Below are positions 56,461 to 64,000 of a stretch of 64,000 nucleotides of DNA, in pieces. The stretch covers positions 62,001 through 126,000 of the forward strand of contig JAPJBO010000096.1 of assembly GCA_030068145.1 (NCBI GenBank). The letters are read 5' to 3'. Both the position numbers and the translations under genes were made by a program. The stretch is from Diplonema papillatum (lineage: Eukaryota; Euglenozoa; Diplonemea; Diplonemida; Diplonemidae). Under the pieces are notes generated by a model that saw only the letters and a program-made list of their open reading frames with translations, did not search any database and was not told the origin of the DNA. Every line of letters begins with the position of its first letter. The stretch's first letter is position 1.

Positions 56461-57696
56461 CTACTTTTTATCGATGGGGCTGTAGCGGTTGGTTGACACC
56501 ATGTCAGTCAGGAGCTGCTGCTTACCCCCGCCTTTCCCGCCCTTCGCCTTTCCGGCGACCGGTCTCTTTGTAGCTTCGTTGAGCTGCTTCAACTGCTCGG
56601 CCAGCTCCTTTTCGTCAGCCTCCTTCTTAGCTTTCTTCCCTTTCTTGGAAGCTGTGGTGAGGGGCTGGGCCGGGAGGGGCTCCTGCGCGGCGTTTTCGGC
56701 TAAAGGTACCGGCGGCTCGGCAGGGGGTGGAGTCGGTTGGATTGCAGGTACGGGCTCGTCTGTCCGCGCGGGCACGCCTGCGGCGGCAGATTGCTGTGCG
56801 ACCTGTGCAATTCTCCCAAGCGCTGAGTCGATTCTGGCGCACATCTCCTGCGTAATACGGTCCAGCTTCTGCTCCGTCTCCGCCATCCACCCTATCTGGC
56901 GCATGTAGGCGTTGTCTTCGCGCTTGGTGGCTATCTGCGTCTGGGCGTCAGCCCAGCTTCGGAAGCGCTTTTCGAACGCGCCCTCCCAAGCCTCTCGCGC
57001 GGCAGTTCGCTCCTTCTGCCAGGCCTCTCGCTGCCTGCTCTGCTGCTGCGCCCAGGCTTCCCAGGCCGCTGCCGTCTCGTCCTGGTTCCCCTGCTCGCGC
57101 CTCTCTTCTCGCATCTCCGCGTCGTCCGTCGGGGACAGCTCCTTCAGCTGCTCCCGCAGTCTCGTCAGCTGCCTCTTCCGCACTTCTTCATGCGCTTTGA
57201 GCGCCCAGCGCCACTCGTCTTCCCCCTTCTTCTTCCCGAACTCGGCGAGGAACTCGGGCTTGGAGTACGTGGGTCCCCTGGGGGCCCCGTTGTCCGGCAG
57301 GCGTTTCGGCGGTCCTGCAGCGGCGAGGCTGTCCAGCTCTTGGCGGGTTCGCTGGATGCGCTCCTGTCGGTGCGCCTCTTGCCGGGCCCGGTCGCGCGCC
57401 TCGACGTCGACGATTTCGCCTTCCTCCTCGCCAACGCGCACCTTGGCAACTGGTGGTGGCTCCGTCGCCTCGATGTGCGCGACTCCCTTCTTGATCCGCA
57501 CTCTGGCCCCAGCCCACCCAAGCTGCTCGACCAGGCGCTCGTACGCACCTACCCGCCCCTTCAACGTCTCAAGACGCAGAGTGTATGCACGGGTTTCGGG
57601 TAGGTGCACCACACGCACTTCGGCTTCGAACCTTTCGCTGCCCGAGGGTATTCCCTCGGGCCCCAGGGGGACCGCGTGGAGGTTGTTCGTAGTCAT
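56461..57696 (-). CDS. retrotransposon ORF1 protein, copy 1, 411 aa
   Basis: I start it at the ATG at 57696 (MTTNNLHAVPLG), just past the (AC)n tract; the open frame continues upstream only as HTHT repeat. The first 100 residues may be globular (YTLRLETLKGRVGAYERLV). Residues about 105-290 form a long Glu/Arg/Gln-rich, Trp-studded coiled coil (AAAWEAWAQQQSRQREAW). The tail is Pro-rich and then Lys-rich (ASKKGKKAKKEADEKE, AKGGKGGGK), suited to RNA binding. It is probably the RNP-forming chaperone of the element; there is no CCHC knuckle. Confidence 0.85.
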   Translation of the reverse strand: MTTNNLHAVPLGPEGIPSGSERFEAEVRVVHLPETRAYTLRLETLKGRVGAYERLVEQLGWAGARVRIKKGVAHIEATEPPPVAKVRVGEEEGEIVDVEARDRARQEAHRQERIQRTRQELDSLAAAGPPKRLPDNGAPRGPTYSKPEFLAEFGKKKGEDEWRWALKAHEEVRKRQLTRLREQLKELSPTDDAEMREERREQGNQDETAAAWEAWAQQQSRQREAWQKERTAAREAWEGAFEKRFRSWADAQTQIATKREDNAYMRQIGWMAETEQKLDRITQEMCARIDSALGRIAQVAQQSAAAGVPARTDEPVPAIQPTPPPAEPPVPLAENAAQEPLPAQPLTTASKKGKKAKKEADEKELAEQLKQLNEATKRPVAGKAKGGKGGGKQQLLTDMVSTNRYSPIDKK

Positions 57697-57738
57697 TTTA
57701 CCGTTTGAGTATGTGTTGAGTGCGTTATGGTTTTCCCC

Positions 57739-57929
<191 letters not shown>

Positions 57930-57986
57930 GGACCCGTTTTAACGTGGTGCCTCCCTTCACGAAAGTACGACCACGCTCAGATTAAG

Positions 57987-60900
57987 CTAGGTGACGGCCG
58001 ATGCACCCCCGGGCTGGGAGTGGGGGCCTCCATTCGCTCTCCTGTTTGCGTGATGCTTTGTGCAGCAGCTGGCTAATGCTTCGTTTTCAGCCACACAATC
58101 GCCGCAACGTCCTAGTCTGTGAGCTGTGCAGAAGTGCATCCGGGGCCTTAGACCATCCGATCCGTGATGATGCTGCTTGAGGCGACAGCAGGTCTCCGCC
58201 GGTAGACGCTTTTTTACGCACTCACTGCATCGCGGCTTTTTGTGGAGCGAGCAAACCACTCCAGGGCGGGAAGTGTTAGCAGCGCCTTCTGGGGCCTCGC
58301 ACGGGGGGGCACCTTTGCGCGGGTCAGTGCTTGAACCCCTTTCGGCCTCTTCCGTTCTGCCTTTCCAGTCGGGTTTTCCCTGTGTCCATCCTGCCGGGTA
58401 AGCCTCCTCTGGCAAGAAGGTTGCGGCCCAATTCAGGTGTGGCGGGTAAGGGCTGCTCTCATGTTCGTCCGCGATTCCCGCCTGCGCGTGTTCGCGTATC
58501 CTCACGATGATGCCTTCTGTCGCCTCTGACAGCTGCGCTCGTCGGGAGACGCCCCGTACAACCGTCCCTCCCAGGGATGTCAGCACGGTGGAGGAGTACT
58601 CATGGCCATAGAACCACGGCTGCCCCGTCACCTTCTTGTACGCCTTCCCCATCTCAACGAGGCTAAGCGCTTTGCCCAAGGCGGACCGGCGAAAGTCGGT
58701 TAGCATCTTCTCTTGCCTTCGAGGAGTCGGCCGCTGGCGCTGCACCAAGTCCATGGCGGCGTTACTCAGGGCATCAGCGTCCGTGTTCCTCTCGCGCTTG
58801 ACGTGCTCGATGCGCACTGTCATCCGTCGCTGCAGGGAAGAAACCATTCTGGCAGCGCGTGTCTGGTATGGCTTGAGCTCCTCGGAACATGCCAGGCGTC
58901 GCAAAAGCTGCCCCACTACCAGTGCCGAGTCCCCCCGCACCGTACACTGCGTGCCGTCCGCATCGTTCGCTTCGTTCAGCAGATGCAGGCCCGCTAGCAC
59001 CGCTTCATACTCTGCCACGTTATTGCTGCGCACGGTGGGCAGCGGCAGGATTACTTCCGACACCTTGACGCCGTCTCGGTACATTACCGCCCCTGCGCCA
59101 GCAACGGCGAAGGCGGTTCCGTTCGCTCTCGCCCCACCATCGAAGCACACAAGCAACCTGCTGTCGCCCATTTCCCCATCCGCTAGCGTTGTGCGAGCTG
59201 CTGTCACCTTGCCTGTCTGTGCTTGAGGTACTGCTGTATAGTACCTGCTTTTGAGGTCAGGGAGCCGCTGTCCGGTGTGCATTTCGAACTCTACAGCTAA
59301 CTCGATGAAGCTGATGCCCAGCTCGTCGTGTCCCGGGGGTGCCCATTTCACCTGCCGCAGCCAGTCGGTGAACGCCATCCACATTTCCCGTCCGTATTTC
59401 CATTTCGTTGTCACGGCGGATGGCGCAATGAAAGGGACTGCGAGTCGGCAGGGTTCAGTTGGTCTCCAGCCTCGCGGGTAGCTCTCTGTCCTGTGATGCC
59501 GGGCTGACCTGTCGAGCAGGCCGTCGGCACCCTGGCGTTCCCTCAGCACTTCGACAAAGAACAGTTGCAGTCGCTTCACTACATGCCGCCTTTTCTCCTT
59601 TTCTGCCGGCAGCACGGAGGTGCTTTCGTCTACCTGAGGGGCTGGGGCTATCCCGCACAAGCGCAGACACGGGGGCCAGTTTACCTGCATGGTCCTTATG
59701 TCTTCGTACTTCGCGCGCAAGTGCTCCCAAGCGGGGCAGCTCCAGAAAAGGTGATCCACCGTTTCTCGTTCCTCCGTATTGCAGTATAGACAGCTTTCTT
59801 CACCGGCCCCTGTTCGTCCAGCCGCCGGCGTGGCTCCCACAATCACTGATTTCAGCATGCCGGCTTGATACGCGGTGAGTGGGGAATCGTGCATCTCCAG
59901 CAGGTGCCGGGTTGTCTGGTAATCCACCCCGTCCCGCACTCCCCCGAAGTCTCCTCCCCGCCTTGCCGCGAGCTGAGCCATTTCGCGTAGTCTCAAAGCG
60001 TATCGCAGGTCGTGCTGTAGAAGCTTCGTGTTGTCCTGTGCCGCTGCATCATGCACTACCTCGTCTCCGGCTTCGTTCGTGTAGGCGATGCTGGTTGGTG
60101 CCACCCATCGCCACCCGAGTCCGTCTAGCGCTTCTTTGAAGAAGGCGAAAGGTCCATGCAATGTCGCAAGCGAGTCGCTGTGCTCCCACGCTGTCTGTGA
60201 CAGAGATCTCGCGGACTCCCACTTCTTGAGTTGCACTGCCCAGGTGGTGATTCTTCTGTATGCCGGCACAACTACCGGGTCGAGTCGGTGCCCATGATGT
60301 AGGATATGTAGGACCGCCTCTTGAGCTCGGCGCGGCGGCCCAGTCCACATCGCCTCCGTGAACAATCTTCTCAGGCGCACGCTGTCCCGCTTCGTCATTC
60401 CCGATACTGCTGCACCGTAGTACCGTTTAGCTCCCGCTGACATGCTGACCACGAGGTCCTTCGCTTCGCCTGGCAGCGGGAGGCAAGCTGCCCTTTTCAG
60501 CACCCGCTCAGCTTCGGAGTTCCTCTCCACAATCCGTTTCGACGGCCGAATTACCTCCCCCGGTGGCACCTTCTCTGTGGTTAGCATCACGCCGAGAACG
60601 TCGAATGTCACCCGCCTTTGTATACCTTCTTGTCGCCCGTTGTTCACTGCTGTGCCGTCGCTTTCCGCATAATCAAGGGTTTGCGGGGTGTCCGACGCCG
60701 TCGTGAAAAAATGCGACTTTTTCTGCGTGCAGACTTTCATCCCGGTCAGCCCGGCGAACATTCCTGACCGCCTGGCTGCCTCCTCTAAATCGGCAAACGT
60801 CTTCAGCATTGCATACACGTCATCGACGTACGATAGCGGAATCGCCGCTTCGATGTCCGCTACGTGTCGCATCCAGACACTGATGATGACGTTAATGAGA

Positions 60901-63207
60901 ATGACACTCAGCGGGCATCCCTGCATTATCCCGTTCGTAGGCACGAAGCCTTCTCCAACCGTTGCTCCCACCCGGAAGTGACGCCGCATGTTGGTGTAGG
61001 CTGCCCTCAGAGTCCGCAGTACAACCTCGTTAAACCCCAGCTCCTCGGCCAGCTTAAAGGCTACTTCGATCGGTACCGAGTCAAAGCACTTTTGGAAGTC
61101 CAGCGCTAGGCCAAAGAGTGGCTCTCCCGTTAGGTGCGCCTCTTCGATAAGCGCTGCCAAGTGCCATACCAGGTCGTCTGTTCCATGTTCCTTCCGACAT
61201 CCATGCAGGCCGCTCGGCGCAATCTCGTCCATCCACGCGAGTGCTGCCTTCGCCCTTACGGCTGCCCATATCCGGTACAGGACAGGCGTTATCGAAATCG
61301 GTCGTTGCGACAAGGGGTCCCCGTTGCTTTCGGGCTTCGGAAGCAGGTGAATGATCGCATGCATTAGCTGTTCCGGCCATCGTCCCTCGCTTTCCACTGC
61401 GTTCATGGCATCTGCCATGAGTTGTAGGATTTCCGAAGAACTCTTCCACATTTCTTCTCCGCAACGCGTTTCGTGCGTTGCGTTCTGCTACCGTCATCGC
61501 ACCCACTTGTCCGCTACCGAGCCTCTGCCTTGCCTCCGCGACCACTGAGCGTAGCATTCCAAGAACTCTATCGCGTTGCTTCGTGGACCAATTCATAGCT
61601 CCTCGCGTCGTGCATGCCTGCCTCGCAGATGCGTGCGCCTCCCGTGTGCGGTAGCCGCCGGCTCTACCCCGGTAAGCGGTCGACCCTGGTTCGAGGTTCT
61701 CTCGGTGCAAATCAATCAGGTACGCCTCCGCCACTTCAGACGCATTCCTCAACGCCCCGTCCGCCCCACTTTCCGTTCGCTTTCGACGCAAGGCCGACGC
61801 TAGCATGCTCTGCTTCTGCTCCTGCGTTTGCACTGGCACTCTCCTCGGGAAAGGGGCGGGTATCCGGTGGTTGCGTTTGGGCGGCGTGAAAGCCGGTATG
61901 TTGAGTGTGACAAAGATTGGGCAGTGGGTCGGTATGTCATACTCTCCCGCTTTCGCGGTCCAGCAGGTGGGCGGTGCGTCCTGTGACCCCGCTCGCGCAG
62001 CCGCTGACGCCGCATCGACCCATCCACTTTGGCAGGCTGTGGTCAGGGACATGCTTTCCTCTGCCGGCGTGTTGAAGTCACCCATGACAGCTATCGGTAC
62101 CTGCCCGAGTCCTGCCGCCATTTCGAAAACATCTGCAATGAGCTTCTCCCGATCCCGTACCACCGCCGCCTCCCTGCCTACGGGCGCATACACCGATATC
62201 ACGTGCAGCACCATACGCGCATTTCCCGTTGCCACCACCGCGTGCGCGACTCGTGTACTCCTCGCCAACTCTCTCTCCAACTCTGTTGTGGGCTGGGAGA
62301 CACTAGCCACCATGCCGCGGGTGGCGACAGCTGCGCCTCCTGGCACCCGTTGTCCTATACCGTTCGCACCCACAACAACAGGCACGTCTTCGCCCCAGTG
62401 ACAGTCCCATCCGTATGCCGCAAGAAACAGCCCGCATGTCCTTTTTGTCTCTGGGCCCGCCCTGGTCTCTTGCAGAGCGACGATGTCCGCCGGGAGGGTC
62501 GCCACTGTCCGACTTCTCGCATTTATGGAACCCACGTTTGCCGTTGCTAGCACTATCGTGCGACCAGGGGGCGCTATCGTATTCCGGGCTGAGAGTCTGG
62601 GTTTACTGTCTGCTGCTATCTCACTCAGGGGAAGCTGTGACACCTCGGGGCCGAGGGTCGACAGCAGCTGCAGAGTTTCATGCGGTACGTGCAACGCGTC
62701 ATAGTGCTGCGGCCGGTACGTCACGGTGATGATGCGTGACGAATTACCAGCTCTTCCTTCGCACCTGAGGTGCGCCAAATTCGTTGTTGATAGTACCCAC
62801 ACAGTTGCCTTCAGCACTTCTGCTGCGGCTTGCAACGTGAGGTGGTCACCGTAGTGTCCGTCCCGCGCTACGGTGGAAAGATACTCAGATAGAGACGAAT
62901 CAGTAGGGAGGAACGCCGAAGGCGGGTGGTGTCGCAGCTGCCAGGTTACCTTCTGCCTTAGGGAAGTAGCCGAAAGACTCAGCTTACTACTTCGCAGCAG
63001 CGCGGCAAATTGGCAGTTACCATCTTTCTCAACCGGTATCCGCTTCGCGCGCAAGATCGCAGCCGCCCTGTCGAGTTCCGTGTCGCCGCTTTCAGCTGGC
63101 GTCGGTTGATTCACGGCGGTTGACTGGTTCACACTCTTGACTTCCTCCCCTCGTCGGTTTCGCTTGCCAGTAGTAGGGTTGGCGCACCGGACAGCGCCAG
63201 TTGACAC
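57987..63207 (-). pseudogene. retrotransposon ORF2, copy 2, broken by two deletions
   Basis: The OTU domain is intact. A 75-bp deletion with junction near 61959 removes 25 codons including the endonuclease SRIDMCFLN motif, so the endonuclease should be dead. A second deletion, junction near 61436, removes the equivalent of 54073-54569 in copy 1 (about 497 bp), which spans the linker and N-terminal RT part and shifts the frame; a short A/GA overlap marks the join. The remaining RT palm, zinc motif, RNase H and Cys/His tail stay open from about 61451 to 57987 without a proper start. It could spread only with proteins from another copy. Confidence 0.9.
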
Positions 63208-63252
63208 GTTTTCCTTGCTTGGTGTCAGTTCTTGTCCGGCACGCCCAGCCCC

Positions 63253-64000
63253 CTACTTTTTATCGATGGGGCTGTAGCGGTTGGTTGACACCATGTCAGT
63301 CAGGAGCTGCTGCTTACCCCCGCCTTTCCCGCCCTTCGCCTTTCCGGCGACCGGTCTCTTTGTAGCTTCGTTGAGCTGCTTCAACTGCTCGGCCAGCTCC
63401 TTTTCGTCAGCCTCCTTCTTAGCTTTCTTCCCTTTCTTGGAAGCTGTGGTGAGGGGCTGGGCCGGGAGGGGCTCCTGCGCGGCGTTTTCGGCTAAAGGTA
63501 CCGGCGGCTCGGCAGGGGGTGGAGTCGGTTGGATTGCAGGTACGGGCTCGTCTGTCCGCGCGGGCACGCCTGCGGCGGCAGATTGCTGTGCGACCTGTGC
63601 AATTCTCCCAAGCGCTGAGTCGATTCTGGCGCACATCTCCTGCGTAATACGGTCCAGCTTCTGCTCCGTCTCCGCCATCCACCCTATCTGGCGCATGTAG
63701 GCGTTGTCTTCGCGCTTGGTGGCTATCTGCGTCTGGGCGTCAGCCCAGCTTCGGAAGCGCTTTTCGAACGCGCCCTCCCAAGCCTCTCGCGCGGCAGTTC
63801 GCTCCTTCTGCCAGGCCTCTCGCTGCCTGCTCTGCTGCTGCGCCCAGGCTTCCCAGGCCGCTGCCGTCTCGTCCTGGTTCCCCTGCTCGCGCCTCTCTTC
63901 TCGCATCTCCGCGTCGTCCGTCGGGGACAGCTCCTTCAGCTGCTCCCGCAGTCTCGTCAGCTGCCTCTTCCGCACTTCTTCATGCGCTTTGAGCGCCCAG
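63253..64000 (-). CDS. retrotransposon ORF1 protein, copy 2, partial at window edge
   Basis: It matches the C-terminal 248 or so codons of copy 1 ORF1 (coiled coil, Pro-rich segment, Lys-rich tail ending YSPIDKK). The frame runs open through the window end, so the start lies outside. No break is seen in the visible part. Confidence 0.88.
   Translation of the reverse strand, partial: WALKAHEEVRKRQLTRLREQLKELSPTDDAEMREERREQGNQDETAAAWEAWAQQQSRQREAWQKERTAAREAWEGAFEKRFRSWADAQTQIATKREDNAYMRQIGWMAETEQKLDRITQEMCARIDSALGRIAQVAQQSAAAGVPARTDEPVPAIQPTPPPAEPPVPLAENAAQEPLPAQPLTTASKKGKKAKKEADEKELAEQLKQLNEATKRPVAGKAKGGKGGGKQQLLTDMVSTNRYSPIDKK

Overview
The window is nuclear DNA of a eukaryote, most likely a free-living protist. 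Coding exons are GC-rich, several genes are cleanly interrupted by GT-AG introns, spacers are long and repeat-rich, and no operon, Shine-Dalgarno or tRNA/rRNA signal is visible. Every gene recognised with confidence is on the minus strand. That one-way layout, a pyrimidine tract plus AG just before one start codon, and a peroxisome/glycosome-type C-terminus on one enzyme would fit a euglenozoan such as a diplonemid. This placement is an inference; no spliced-leader gene or phylogenetic marker was seen.

Layout. 1-8132: spacer with a 57-bp tandem repeat and copies of dispersed repeats. 8133-12467: a 1444-residue surface protein (C-type lectin-like and LamG-like domains, Ala-Pro-Thr repeats, about six membrane segments). 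13550-15867: a coiled-coil protein gene flanked on both sides by broken partial copies of itself. 17017-18219: a secreted sialidase/BNR-repeat protein. 24992-27851 or further: a class I cyclic-nucleotide phosphodiesterase in at least four exons. 29354-33595: an unrecognised polyglutamine-containing protein, possibly split by a 3-kb intron filled by a repeat element. 34490-34867: a possible small plus-strand gene. 37173-44073: two tandem three-exon pyruvate kinase genes. 44208-47170: short mobile-element derivatives next to (GA)n tracts, one carrying an RT/RNase H fragment. 48179-49426: an old yellow enzyme reductase ending in AKL. 50340-64000: two head-to-tail copies of a non-LTR retrotransposon with (AC)n tails, OTU protease, APE endonuclease, reverse transcriptase and RNase H; the second copy is broken by two deletions and runs off the window.

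Most notable: both pyruvate kinases begin with an RIIa/DPY-30-like docking segment, which suggests tethering to a scaffold such as the flagellum. One of the two has lost both acidic Mg2+ ligands while keeping an open frame, which suggests a pseudoenzyme partner. With the cAMP/cGMP phosphodiesterase in the same window, a scaffolded signalling and energy theme is possible but unproven. The repeat landscape is rich: two element families are each tied to a different dinucleotide microsatellite, and there are at least two foldback or MITE-like families.
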